DNA of 64,000 nucleotides from positions 123,837,573 to 123,901,572 of the forward strand of contig CM035168.1 in the NCBI GenBank assembly GCA_020205615.1. Reading direction: 5' to 3'. Below, piece by piece: positions 1 through 11,759 of the stretch. The notes under the pieces are model-generated. The model searched no databases, was not told the DNA's origin, and saw only the letters and a list, made by a program, of their open reading frames with translations. The position numbers and the translations under genes are program-made. Each line of letters begins with the position of its first letter. Within the stretch, counting starts at the first letter, position 1. Origin of the DNA: Panax quinquefolius (taxonomy: Eukaryota; Streptophyta; Magnoliopsida; Apiales; Araliaceae).

Positions 1-97
1 TTTCAAATCTGATTTGCGGGGATATAAAAAGATGATTAGAAAGTTGGTCAATGGTCAGTCTAGTTATAGCAAACATAAAAATGTTTCTTTTTTTGAA

Positions 98-167
<70 letters not shown>
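98..167 (+). repeat. (GAT)n trinucleotide microsatellite
   Basis: A pure run of GAT units that decays into GGTGAT units to about 208. It gives long Asp, Met or Ser homopolymer ORFs in different frames, none of which has any other coding character. I regard it as a simple repeat, not a gene. Confidence 0.9.
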
Positions 168-239
168 GTGATGGTGATGGTGATGGTGATGGTGGTGATG
201 ATGATGGTGTTCTTGATAATGATGATGTTGATGATCTTT

Positions 240-1300
240 GATGGTTACTGCTGCTTTGATGATGATGATGATGATGAGTTGGGTGAAACGTTGATGTTGG
301 TAATATTAAAGGAGTGTTGATCCTCACATTAGTGGTGTTGTTGGAAATCGATCGAGGAAGAGGATGCGGGTTTACATTTATTTTAGTTTTCATTTTATTT
401 TCATGCTTATTAAGTAAATGCTTACTTCTTTTTGTTTTTTATTATGATTCAAAGCAAGAATGTTGGTTTAAATTCTTACGGGAAAGAGATAGTTGTTTAT
501 ACTCTAGAGGGTTAAAATTCATGTTGACGATGAAAAGGTTAATCATTTTTTTAAAATGTTATTTTTTTTAATCTGTTATATTTATAAAAGCATTTTTTTT
601 TTAATAAAGTGAGAAGATGGATGATGTTCTAGCTTTGATATTTTAAGTCGATCTAGTGGAAAGAAAATTGTTGTTTTACCCCCATTGAGGTTTGTTATTA
701 TTTTTATCAAACAATTTAATTAATTTGTTGTATTAGTTAGTTTCTTTATAGTGTTTATGTTTGTATTGATCAAAAGTTTTGTATTTTTAACTTGATATTG
801 ACCTTGTTTTTTTGTGTCGTGTATTTGTAAAACATTTTGAGGGTAATAAATTGAAGGATCGAACATTTCTATACTTGATGAAATTTGGTGTTTCTGACTT
901 CGAGATTTAATTGATGTTTTGAAGTTGAAAAATCAACTGCAGAAGACCAATTAGCGAACTATTACTTGCAGTTGCGAAAGTCTTTGTTTTGAAGAGTCCT
1001 TTTACTTCAAAGTTTGGTTAATTTGGTTCTACCTCTTGAGATGTGGATGTTAAATCGATTACCCCATTTCTATCGGCATTTCGGATATCTGTATGTGTAT
1101 TCCTTGAAAAAGATGAAGATGTTCTTTTTGAAGCGGTGGTTTAAGATTGGATTAAATAATAGGAAAAGGTATGTATATTGGAGTATAATATATTTTCATT
1201 ATGTTTTTAGTAGGATATAAAATAATTTCCTTGGTTTTTGCATTGTATTCTTTGTTTTGAAGGATTGAAAAGTTTAGGGTACAATGACAAAATTGAGCCT
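240..1300. other. AT-rich stretch upstream of the ULP1 remnant, no gene recognised
   Basis: Rich in T runs, with only short ORFs. It may be the 5' part of the ULP-like gene or of the Mutator-like element that begins near or before the left window edge, but I could not recognise a domain in it. Confidence 0.5.
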
Positions 1301-1304
1301 TCAT

Positions 1305-2350
1305 TGATTTGGAGTGCGTGCTGATAGCTTCAAAAATGTGGTTTTACAAGCTTAAGACCCCAGGCCAGTGGCTTGATGATGATGTGAGTTTTTTTTTACC
1401 TTTGAATACATGTTTGTTAGTTTTGGTCACCTTATTGAATTATATTGGTAACTATTTGAATATTTATTGGAAACTATTATGTTACATTATTATTTTTATT
1501 TTCCTTTGTTTAACTCTGATTGTTATTTTGTTTTTAATTTTTGTTCAGCACATCAACATATGCTTGTATTACATTAAGTAAAGTGGCTAAGCACTCGAAC
1601 GAACAAATTCAAATAAGGGTTACAACAATGATTGTTGGTTCCATATCAAGTTGACCAATTTATTTGGGAAATATTGTAATAGAAATTGTGATAAGAATAC
1701 ATTGTTGGACTACGGTGATATAGTGAGTACATTCATGGGTATCTTATGGAAGTCAACACACCACAGGTTAACGTCGATTTTGTTATGTTTCCCATTCGTA
1801 TATATCGACTCTGGTCATTGGTTCTGCTTGTGTTTGGCGTGCATCGCATGAGTATTTGTGGTTTATAATTCTCTTGACGGGATAGGAATGTTATGCGCAC
1901 AAATATTATGGATGTGTCTTGTAAGTACATCTTTATTCTCCCCGTAATTTTGTCTAGTTGCGGGTTTTGGAAGAATAGAGCGGATATTGATTTCAATAGT
2001 GTTCCATACCGCAACAAAGGAGAACATGATATCATTGAGCTAGAATTTGCGGAGGTATTAGGAACAAATTGAAGGTAAGTTTCAATTACTTATATTTGTT
2101 AGATTTTGTATATATAATGAAGTCTGTTTTGATTTGTGTTATATATTTATTGTTTTTTTAGCGATTGCGGAATGTTTACCATTTGTTTTGCGGCACATTT
2201 CATTCATCGGATGATATACGAAATGCCAAAACCATTTCGATACTTAATCTGGTAGGAAGCTATGTGTCGACTTGTTTAATCATGCGAGGAACAAACATTT
2301 AGTTGGATATGAATCGATTTCGAGAATATCCGGGAAGATTAGCTCTTGAA
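1305..2350 (+). pseudogene. ULP1-type (C48) SUMO-protease-like remnant
   Basis: Ubiquitin-like protease (ULP1/SENP family, peptidase C48) remnant; such enzymes cleave SUMO precursors and conjugates. Conceptual pieces appear in order. First is TPGQWLDD near 1351-1382, followed by an apparent intron (donor gtgag after 1382, acceptor ...cag at about 1550) and then HINICLYY, the usual 'WLDD-HI' start of the plant domain. The catalytic His lies in DSGHWFCL near 1810, the Asp in VYNSLDG near 1865, and the Cys in SDCGMFTICFA near 2160-2195 after a second probable intron. Stop codons and frame changes separate the pieces (for example after the His block), so I call it a pseudogene, although all three catalytic positions remain readable. 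Genes of this kind occur inside Mutator-like elements of plants (Kaonashi-type MULEs). That fits the MURA remnant that converges on it from 6.6 kb. A cellular ULP pseudogene is the alternative. Confidence 0.75.
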
Positions 2351-2359
2351 GACTAGTAT

Positions 2360-3960
2360 GATTATGAATCTTGATATGGTTATTGGTTGTGGAAATTCGT
2401 TGTAATTATTACGATTTGGCGTGGTTATTTGTTGTGGAATGTTTTGTAATTATTATGATGGTTGAATGATGTATTAATTTTTACTAGTGGAAGTATGAGT
2501 ATGTTTTGTTGGCTCACATTGTTTTTTTTTTTTTTTATTTAATTTTTGTACTTATTATCATTAACATTTTTATTTATCGTCTGAGTTGGTTTCTAAATGT
2601 TGATATGATGTTATCTATTTGAATTGGTATTGGTATCAATTAGTATGGATAATATATTGTAAAAAACATTAAAAACATTAATAATGTTGTACATGTAATG
2701 TGTATTCAAACTAATGACAATGAGATATAGCTGTTGACCCATATAAATTTATTTTTTTGTTAGCATTTCTAATGTTTTATAAAGTGAGTTTACATTTGCA
2801 AAAAACAACATTTAAGCGTGGCGGTGGCACTAAAAAGCGTGTGTAAAGAGAGTTTCCATTTATCGTAATCATGTGTACAAAGGTTAGGTGGGTTCAAAAC
2901 CAAACAAGTAAATGACAATGATGTGGAAGTGGAGGAAAAAGCTAAGCGAAACCTAATTAATGTTTCACTTACAGACTTGAATAGTAAAAGCAGAGACCTA
3001 AAAGGTGGTCTACTTCCCCAACAATAGAAAATGAATAGAATTGAATATGTGTCAGCAAAGAAAATGTTTAGGAATTAGTATGGATAATTATTTTATGTAA
3101 TTTTATTTTTTTTTAACATAGATGCAGGTTGGTATGACATTTCATTTGAGGTAACTATTTTAGTTTTAAATAGTAACCAAAATATACATAAATATATCGG
3201 TAACATTTTATTTTATTTGTAATTAGAACTACTTGTTTTTTAAAGATATTAATTAGAATAAAAATATTTTAAAAAGGGTGTCGGTCATAATGAAACTATA
3301 TCACATTTTACACACTTTATTTTATGTTTTTTTTCATTTGTTATGGTAGTGATGGTTCACTAACAACATATATTATTTATAATAAGCGCAGTATTTGAGG
3401 TTTATGAAAACATTTATATTAATTTAAATACTACTATTAATTAATTTTAGTAATTTTATAGTTTTTTAACGTATGAGTTAGTATCAAAATTTCATTTTCA
3501 CAGTATCTATTTTAGTTTTAGATAGTAACCAAATAGTACTTTTATAGTTTTTAACATAGTATGAGATAGTAGCCATAATTTCATTTACAAGTATCTATTA
3601 TAATAAGCATTTTTTTGTGGTTTACCAAATAGTTATATTAATTAAAATTAATCTATTAATTAAATTGTTAGTACTTGCAAATTTTTTCATTTTACACTTG
3701 GTATCCAAAATTGCATTTCTGAAGTATGATTGTAGTTTTAGGTAGTAAATAAAATATACATCAATAATTATAATATACATTTGTTGATTTTAAGATATAA
3801 TTACTTATTGTTAAAAAGAAATTAATGAAAAATAAACATATTTCAATATTGTGCAATATAAATTTTTATTTATTTAATCGATAAAATGATTTACAATATG
3901 AATGTATATTGAAGCAACCTCGATAATCATCAATGAGTCATTACAAATTTTTTGGTTAAA
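2360..3960. other. AT-rich spacer between the two convergent MULE genes
   Basis: No coding signal was seen. The motif agtaaccaaa recurs (for example near 3170 and 3520), as it does in the repeat block at 6.8-8.7 kb. This suggests that both belong to the same element. Confidence 0.5.
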
Positions 3961-3969
3961 ATGAAATAT

Positions 3970-6660
3970 ATTACAACGTTTTCGGCTCCAAAATTTGTGG
4001 ATTATTGCGTGTTTTTTTTGTTGTGTCCTTTTGTTGGCATAAATGCGCATTTATTACGAATGGTATTTTAGGACACGTCTTGTACCTTCCAATCTTTGGT
4101 CGTCCAATTTGGTCTTCTTGTATTTGGTGGTTTGACATATATGTTTTTAATCTAAATCTGGAACATTCCAATTCTCTTTGTAGTCGATGGCATAGCGGAA
4201 AATTTGAATATGTGTCCATCAAAGTTTTTTTGAATAGTATTTTGAGCAAAAAATCATATGACTCATATTAGTTTCTTTAATTAATAGCGACGTGTGAGCA
4301 AGGCATTTCATGGTATTGAAATTTACGGCATTAATGTGCGTGTCTTTTTCCCGTATCCACGATAAATTGCTTGGTGACATCATAAGCGGTAAAAATCACT
4401 AAGTCGATGTCTCGACTACTGACAAATTTTAATAGTTTAGTTAGTATGTATAATAATTTTTTTTAAAAAATATATAGAATAATTAAAGTTATATGTATTG
4501 TTAGTAACTTTTACGGTTTATTTTGGTAACGAGAATTCATATTGTGGTTTCATATAATTGTTAATGATATTTTTTTTCCAAAAAAAAAATGCATTAACAA
4601 TTTATGGGCTTTATGGTGACCTTAAGTTTCTTTGATTTCGTTGATATTATCTTGCTGATCTTCTACCATTTGTAGTGGATAGATTTGTGAATGTTGATAT
4701 TCTTTGTTGTTTGTTTGTGAAATACCACCTTTGAACCATACTGGCGTAGGCATTGATCATCGGCCTTTATTGGAAGATCTCTAATTCCCTTGATTGCATG
4801 GTTAATAGACTAAGCGGTGTTTGAAGTCATTGTTGAATAACTACCATTACCATGCTACAGTTCCATACGTAGCCTCGTGCACTTTTCTAGCTTAACTTCT
4901 TCCTCCGGATATGTTCTTATTCTATTATCAATTGCATCAAGTTGACCCGTATGTATGTTGAATTCTTCATAGTGTAAAGCCTACAATTGCGTTGTATGCT
5001 TTTTTATATCTTCTCCTTTCTTTTGAATCTGTTTTTAATATTTTGAGAATATGGTAGGTGCATGAGCCGTGCATGACATCGAGGGGAACACGGTTAAGTC
5101 CTTGATAATTGCTTCATATATGCACATGCGAAGCGATGCCTTTCGTCTTCTCTACAACACCACAAGCATTTCTCAAATTGATGAAAAACCATCTGCGTGA
5201 TGATTCATTTTCTTTGTCAACAAGCTGCAAAAGCAATCGGTATGATGTTCTGTTTTGCATCTTGCGTGCATTTCTTTATAAGCGATGTACCCCGTGGTTC
5301 GATTGTATGAATGTCCCATCAACTACAATGATTGGGAAACAATGTTGCCATGCTTCGATGGATGCTCTATTGCGAAGAAGAGATATTTAAGCGACCCATT
5401 TTTTCCAACTCAATGATGTGATGGATCACGAAATGAATTTTAAAGTAAGGTTAATGTAATTATATGCAATAATTATTGTCAGTTGTAGATATGATTACTA
5501 TGTGTATTACTTTTGCTTTATAATAACTTATATTTTTATGTCTTTATAGTGTTTAGATGGTATCTAAAATGATATTTAATAGTTTTGATTCATGTATATA
5601 TTTTTTTTCTGCAAAAATCGATTTAGTTTTATTCAATTAAAATAGGTAGTAGCCGTATATGTATTTGTAAGTGTCTAAACTTCTTACTTTGAGTAACCAA
5701 AATAGATGAAACATTTAATAAATAGTTTGCAATTGCTACCTGGATTAGTTTTTTGCAACATGTGCAACCAAGAAGGGATCAGAGTGTAGTCGTGTAGATT
5801 TCCTCTTACTTTTTGCATTGCTTTTTCCTTTGATCTCCATGCTTTTTGGTAGGAGATGGACACGTTATACTCCTTCATCATGTCTTCCCTGATATACATT
5901 GGTGTGTAAATTTTCTTGAAGTTAGTTAGTTTATGTTTAATGCACTCACTTTAACCATCTCACTTTTTAACTTTGTATGTGATCTCCAAGCAATATATTT
6001 GACGAACAAGTGTGTACATCATTAAATTCTCTTACCTTGAACATAGTTGTTTTTGAAACTTTGATGCTCTTAGTTTCCACTTGCAATTTCCATTGTCTAG
6101 GCATACCGAACAAAATCTCGACCACTTGTTCTTTCGACCTTGTGTTTATCTGTTTAGCACTTATGGAATGTAACCTTATTGCTTGTGAAAGGATTTTCTT
6201 GTTTATGTAAGTTTGATGTATTTTGACTTCAAACTTATTTGGATCTGAAAATGACCTCATCACATTGTCTTTGCGGTGTTTGATATGTTACGGTTTTGAC
6301 CTTACGTTTGTCAATTACTTCAATTGCGGTACTTTCGACATATTGTGATTCATTTTGGTCTTCTTGTGTTGCCGAAGAAACAAATTGAGAAATTCCTTTA
6401 TGTCGATCTCATTGGCGTTTACGCTTGAACTATATATTCTTCTTCATTTATCACGTTACGTAAGCTTGTAGTCCCTCGATGATGTGTTCATAATCTATAA
6501 TTAGTGGAAATTTGACATGATCATCGATCTTCTCTGAGACTTCCATATAGAATCTTAAGGTTGCTTCATTTGTCACCTTGATTGGAGGAATGTTGCTCTT
6601 CATCCGAAATTTGATTGCCAAGTTCGTTGTCTCCGTAGTCTAGATTTAATGCGTAAATAC
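3970..6660 (-). pseudogene. MURA/MuDR-type transposase remnant
   Basis: Mutator-family transposase, reading right to left. The N-terminal MuDR-type DNA-binding region is at 6263-5967, with WKLQVETK followed by MFKVREFNDVHTC, where the FNDVHTC zinc-binding-like signature is intact. Next (5899-5700) comes the linker block SYQKAWRSKEKAMQKVRG and LQKTNPGS, highly typical of plant MURA proteins. The start of the DDE catalytic core, PIIVVDGTFI, is at about 5340-5310 and contains the first catalytic Asp. A basic C-terminal tail with GRPKIGRYK lies near 4110-4090. Stops and frame changes break the blocks apart, so it cannot make a full transposase. It ends tail to tail with the ULP1-like remnant. The fit to MURA is strong; the clade is inferred only from the ULP partner. 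Confidence 0.8.
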
Positions 6661-6829
6661 ATATCATGTTGTGCATTTACGTGAATGAACAATTTGAAGG
6701 GGCTAGTAAGTAGGTAACCCGAAATTTTGATATTGGCTACTATCGGTCCACGTTAGTTGAAGTAAACTACAATTGGAAGCATATCCATAGTGCGAATCTT
6801 TGAAAGCGATAACATTCACACAATAATGT

Positions 6830-8690
6830 AATTAGTATCCAAATCATTATATGAATGTTTCCAAATATTTTTATGCGTAATGAATTATGAATGTTACAAT
6901 TTCTCAAACTATTTTGTAACTTATATAATCATATATACACTATTAAGATACTAAAACAACTTTATTAAGTAACCAAAGTAGGCGTATTTAGTATCAATTA
7001 TTATGCATCGAGACTACTTTCGGTTTGTTTATAAACAAATCACAATTTAAAATGCCCTTAAGATGAAATACTATATATTAAACACTAAAAAAAGTAATCC
7101 AAATATTTATATGAAGGTTGCCAAATTTTGATATAAATGCTTACAAATTATGCATTTTATAGCGAATAGTATTCGATTCTAGAAATTAAAAAACTATTTT
7201 ATTGGTTACCAAATTAACATTATTAAGTAACGAGAGATCGTTATTTGTATGTACATTATTGTGAAGTAATGTTTTCATTCATTCCATATCCAAAACACAA
7301 ATTATAATGTCCCCGAAAATGTAATACCAAATATTAAACACTAAAACAATAAATTCAAATATTTTTATATGAATGTGGCCAAATTATTGTATAAATGACT
7401 CCAAAATTGGCATTTGTAACCAATAGTATTTAGCTCTTTGAAATTACAAAAGTTATTTACTCGGTTACCAATTTAACATTATTCAGTAACCAAAATATAG
7501 GTTATTAGTATATTTGTAACTGTAAAGTAATGTTTTCATTGTTTCCATATCCAAAACACAAATTATAATGTGCCTGAAAATGAAATACCAAATATTAAAC
7601 ACTAAAAACAAGGAATCTAAATATTTTTATATGAATGTGGCCAAATTGTTATACAAATGACTCCAAAATTGGCATTTGTAACCAATAGTATTTGGCTACT
7701 GAAATTACAAAAGTTATTTACTCGGTTACCAATTTAACATTATTCAGTAACCAAAATATAAGTTATTAGTATATTTGTAACTGTAAAGTAATGTTTTCAT
7801 TGCTTCCATATCCAAAACACAAATTATAATGTGCCTGAAAATGAAATACCAAATATTAAACACTAAAAACAAGGAATCTAAATATTTTTATATGAATGTG
7901 GCCAAATTGTAATACAAATGACTCCAAAATTGACATTTGTAACCAATAGTTTTAGCTCTTTGAAATTAAAAAAACTATTTAATTGGTTACCAAACTAACA
8001 TTATTCAGTAACCAAAATATAAGTTATATAAAGTAATATAAAGTAATGTTTTCATTGCTTCCATATCCAAAACACAAATTATAATGTCCTTGAAAATAAA
8101 ATACCAAATATTAATCACTAAAAACAAGGAATCTAAATATTTTTATATGAATGTGGCCAAATTGTTATACAAATGACTCCAAAATTGGCATTTGTAACCA
8201 ATAGTATTGGATGAATCTTGATATTACAAAAGTTATCTACTAGGTTACCAATTTAACATTATTCAAGTAACCAAATTATAAGTTATTAGTATTTTTATTC
8301 TTTGTAAATTAATGTTTTAATTACTTCCACGAGCAAAACACAAATTATAATGTCCTCAAAATGAAATAATAAATATTAAACACTAAAAACAAGGAATCAA
8401 ATATTTATAATAATGTTGCCAAAGTTTTATATAAATGTTTCCAAAATTGGCATTTATAACCAATAGTATTTAGCTCTTGAAATTACAAAAACTATTTAAT
8501 TGGTTACCAAACTAACATTATTCAGTAACAAAATTATAAGATATTGGTATCTTTTTTATTATAAATTAATGTTTTCATTACTTCCATATCCAAAACACAA
8601 ATTATAATGTCGTATATTTTGAACACTTAAAACAACGTAAACAAATCTTTATATGAATGTCCCCAAAACTTTGTATGCTTATCAAAATTG
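6830..8690. repeat. Tandem array of ~260-bp AT-rich units (MULE subterminal repeats)
   Basis: The landmark tgttttcatt recurs at 7270, 7531, 7792, 8047, 8313 and 8570, giving spacings of 261, 261, 255, 266 and 257 bp. A degenerate earlier unit begins near 6830. Each unit carries ccatatccaaaacacaaatt, atgaaataccaaatattaaa and ggcatttgtaaccaatagta. The array lies outside the transposase N-terminus, where MULEs often carry subterminal repeats. It has no coding content. Confidence 0.9.
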
Positions 8691-9621
8691 TAGTGAACAA
8701 CAAATATTTTTTGTTATAAATATTTTCCCTGAAGTTGAATTCGTAGGTAACAAAACATGATTTCAATTTATATATATTAACTGATTCGTACCTTTGTATT
8801 TAGTATCCAGATTCGGTTTTCAATCTTTGTTTATATATCTTCTTTCAGTTTCGGAAACCTCTGATCGGTTTTGTGCATGTCGATTTCTGATACTCTGTTT
8901 TTGTGAGACCCCAGATTTTATCAATAAAGATTTAAATTTTGTCGAAATAATTTTTTATGATATGGTGTGAATTTGAGATAATATTATAGTTGTGGGTAGT
9001 ATTTATAAATTTTGCAAAGTATGCAAGTGGTTATATTATATTCGATTGGTCGGGGAATATTCGGTTTAGCGAGGAATATTAAATACAACTACTCAATCAT
9101 TGGTGGACCCCATAGCGTAATTATTGTCGGATCGAGAAAAGCAACAAAATATTTTATTGAAATAATGGCGGAAGTTTTCTGGTTGATCTTTGTTGAACTA
9201 CTTTCAGTAGTAAAAAATGCGATGTCGTGTGGTTGCGTAGTAGCATTGCGGTATTGATTATTGATGCTTATGTGAGAAGTCACTCGGTTTGATTCCATTA
9301 TTGTCGATTAATAATATGAATTATTATAAGAATAATGACGTTTTGTTTTATTCAGTATTATTAACGTAATAAAATGTAAACATCTTTTTTATATAAAAGC
9401 AGAATACTTTATTAAAGTTATTCTATAAATAGAATATATTATATTTTATTATGCATAGTGTTTTTGCGTAGTGTTGCATAGTGTTTGCATAGTAAAATGT
9501 TTTTATATAAATAGAATATATGATATTTTATTTAAAAGATTTTGCTTTAAATATGGACCGTCGATTAAAGTAAATCAACTGGACCGATTTCATGGATTAA
9601 TTACTATGCATTCTATTTTCC

Positions 9622-9629
9622 TATAAATA
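9622..9629 (+). promoter_or_regulatory. TATA box of LTR A
   Basis: TATAAATA in the context ttcctataaatagaagc, matching the usual U3 promoter layout. The same motif is at 18734-18741 in LTR B, 17349-17356 in the solo LTR and 63468-63475 in the right-hand element's 3' LTR. It is a slightly altered tataaatg at 56014-56021 in that element's 5' LTR. Confidence 0.65.
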
Positions 9630-9837
9630 GAAGCTCATTCCTTCATTATTTTCTTTTAAGAATTTGAAACTCTGTAGAGAAATTATAGAGAGAAGTTATA
9701 GAGAGAAAATCTATAGAGAGAAAGAAGAAGAAGAGTATACGGTACTTCACTACTTTGATATCCAAAGGTGTTTTTTACGTGAGGGTGTTATTCTTTCTTA
9801 TTATTCAAGAAGAGAAGCTGTTGTTATTCCATCGCTT

Positions 9838-10290
9838 ATTATTATTCATTGGAATAACTTTGTATACGTGGTCTACCCTATACTTGGTGACATTCTATTA
9901 TTATTCATTGGAACATCTTATGCGTGTGTTTTTACAGGACTGGTAAAATCTTATTATTATTATACATTGGAACATCCGTCATGCATGTGTTTTACACGGA
10001 CTGGTTAAAATCTTTATTATTATTCATTGGAACATCACTGTCATGTGTGTTTTGTGGGACCTCGTGCCATTCTTTATTATTCTATTGGAATATCCATGCG
10101 TGTGTTTTACACCGGACTGGTTCCATTTTTATTATTCTCAGTATTTATTATTACATTGGAATAACTCGTTTACGCCAATCACCGCATGCATGGTGATTTC
10201 ATTGTTATTCCATTCTTTATTATTCTGTTGGAACATCCGCTCGGTGTGAATTTCACCGACTTGGTTCCGTTATTATTATTCTGTTGGAAT
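9838..10290 (+). repeat. Imperfect ~60-bp minisatellite inside LTR A
   Basis: Units of ttattattcattggaa followed by an acatc/ataac variant and a gtgttttacaggactgg-like block recur every 55-65 bp. The same array occurs in LTR B at about 18945-19400 with different unit details. It lies just downstream of the TATA box, so it would fall in the transcribed leader. Confidence 0.75.
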
Positions 10291-11243
10291 AACTCGCCAG
10301 GTGGTCTATCGCATGCGTGGTGATTTTTTTGTTATTCCATTCTTTATTATACCCGGTTGGTTAAAACTTTGACTTCTATACTCTATGAAATTAGTAGAAT
10401 ATCCTTGATATTTGCGTTTCATCGAAGATCTTTTCATGGAAATATTCTTACGGTCATTCTTGAAATTTACTCTACAAAACATTATCATGTTGACAATTTG
10501 GACGTTAATAATTCTCGGATAAAATAATTCTTGAACTTGTTTTATCAATTCTTATATCATTGTCATCATCCTCATGTTTATATTATGTTGAAAGTCATCG
10601 TGGCTTGTAGTGCAGGTAGATGGACTTGGTATGATTATTATTTAGAGACTATTCGATTGTAATCATGATAAGTAATGTTACAAATAATGTGATGAAAGTC
10701 ATCTTTTGGCTTACGTGCATAGATGGACTTAGTATGATTATGACCGAGGATCATTCGGTATAATCATGGCTTGATATAAATGATGTGACAAAAGTCCTCG
10801 AGGGGCTGTAATGCGTTGATGGATAGTTTTGGTATGATTATGACCATGGGTGATTCGGTATAGTCATGACCATTGATAATTTGATGAAAATCCTTGGACC
10901 GTAGTACGAGGATGATTAGATATTGTGGTTTATTCATTAAACCGAGTCTTAGTGATAAAAATTGATGAAAACCTTTTAAAACCTAAAAGATAGTAGACTT
11001 TATTTTCTACTGACTCTTTTAATGGATTGCGATATTCCACCGCAGATTAAACTGGTTGTCTATTGTATTTTATCGGTTTAACATTGTTGAAGACTATTGA
11101 TAATTTATTCGCATTATCTTAGTCATAATATTTCTTCTTTGGGCTAGTTGAGCTCACCCTTTCTTTTCAACGTTCTCTTGTGAAATGAGAATATATTTGA
11201 ACGAGTCGGGAAAAAGAGTGATGGTCCCGAAGATAGCATTAGT

Positions 11244-11327
11244 AGTCCTCACTATTACATTAAATAGTGTAACAATAAATGTAATGAGGACTCTTGAGTA
11301 TGGATATTGTCTAAATGACAATATTCC
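11244..11327 (+). other. Paired stem-loops near the 3' end of LTR A
   Basis: The first stem pairs agtcctca (11244) with tgaggact (11285-11292). Its interior can fold either as cactatt/aatagtg or as attacatt/aatgtaat. The second pairs ggatattgtc (11302) with gacaatattcc (11317-11327). Equivalent structures occur in LTR B (20343-20427), the solo LTR (18522-18606) and the right-hand element (57263-57350). They may act in retroelement RNA processing or 3'-end formation; the function is inferred. Confidence 0.6.
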
Positions 11328-11461
11328 TATTAGAACTCTCGGTTTATGTATTATCGTATATTACACGACGGATGTATAATTAAGTTTGTATTTGAATTTA
11401 TGTACCATGTAAGTGGCGACCCAAGATGGGTGGCGATATACCTAATTTTGGGGCGCGCGGT

Positions 11462-11472
11462 TGGTATCGAGC
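11462..11472 (+). other. Primer-binding site, initiator-Met tRNA type
   Basis: Reads TGGTATCGAGC immediately after the LTR. The usual plant initiator tRNA-Met binding site is TGGTATCAGAGC, so this copy looks one base short. It marks the LTR/internal boundary. Confidence 0.7.
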
Positions 11473-11759
11473 TTAGGGATATGATCCACGGCTAAGATGC
11501 TGAGATAAGAACTAGGAGGGAGGCGGAGAATTCTTCGCTAGTATGATCTACCTAAGTTTATTTGTTATTTAATTGGTCGGTCGAGTATAGGGATAATATT
11601 TGATATATTAATTAACCCTTGTGTTGTGGCGGTGTTTGGAAATGGCGGTGAAAATATTCACAATGGAGTGAATGTGACCAGTTGTGACACCTTTAATCAC
11701 TAATCGAGTTAATGCGAGGTCGACGAGGAACAAATTAGAGATATCCACGTAGTGAATAA

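Larger units (their letters stand above)
1305..8700. mobile_element. Decayed Mutator-like element (MULE) carrying a ULP1-like gene
   Basis: The composite contains a ULP1-like gene on + (1305-2350), a MURA-type transposase on - (about 3970-6660), and a block of about 260-bp subterminal tandem repeats on the right (6830-8690). Plant MULEs with ULP domains are known, and some lack long terminal inverted repeats. I could not find matched termini or a 9-bp target duplication, so the ends are estimates. The left end may lie before position 1, and the right end may have been displaced by the retroelement inserted at 8902. Confidence 0.6.
8902..11457 (+). repeat. LTR copy A
   Basis: Begins TGTGAGACCCC and ends near the GGGGCG block just before the primer-binding site at 11462. 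It carries a TATA box (9622), a run of imperfect ~60-bp repeats (9838-10290), the gctagttgagctcaccctt block (about 11140) and two stem-loops (11244-11327). The right boundary is uncertain by a few bases because the terminal CA is not clear. Confidence 0.85.

Noticed and set aside
14..393. Poly-Asp, poly-Met and poly-Ser ORFs
   Set aside because: All arise from the GAT repeat in different frames, with no other coding signal.
5109..5390. 93-residue + strand ORF
   Set aside because: Shadow of the MURA catalytic region, which reads on the - strand with VVDGT.
9664..10249. Overlapping ORFs rich in Tyr, Leu and Ile on +
   Set aside because: They lie in the LTR leader minisatellite, and their frames are not conserved in LTR B.
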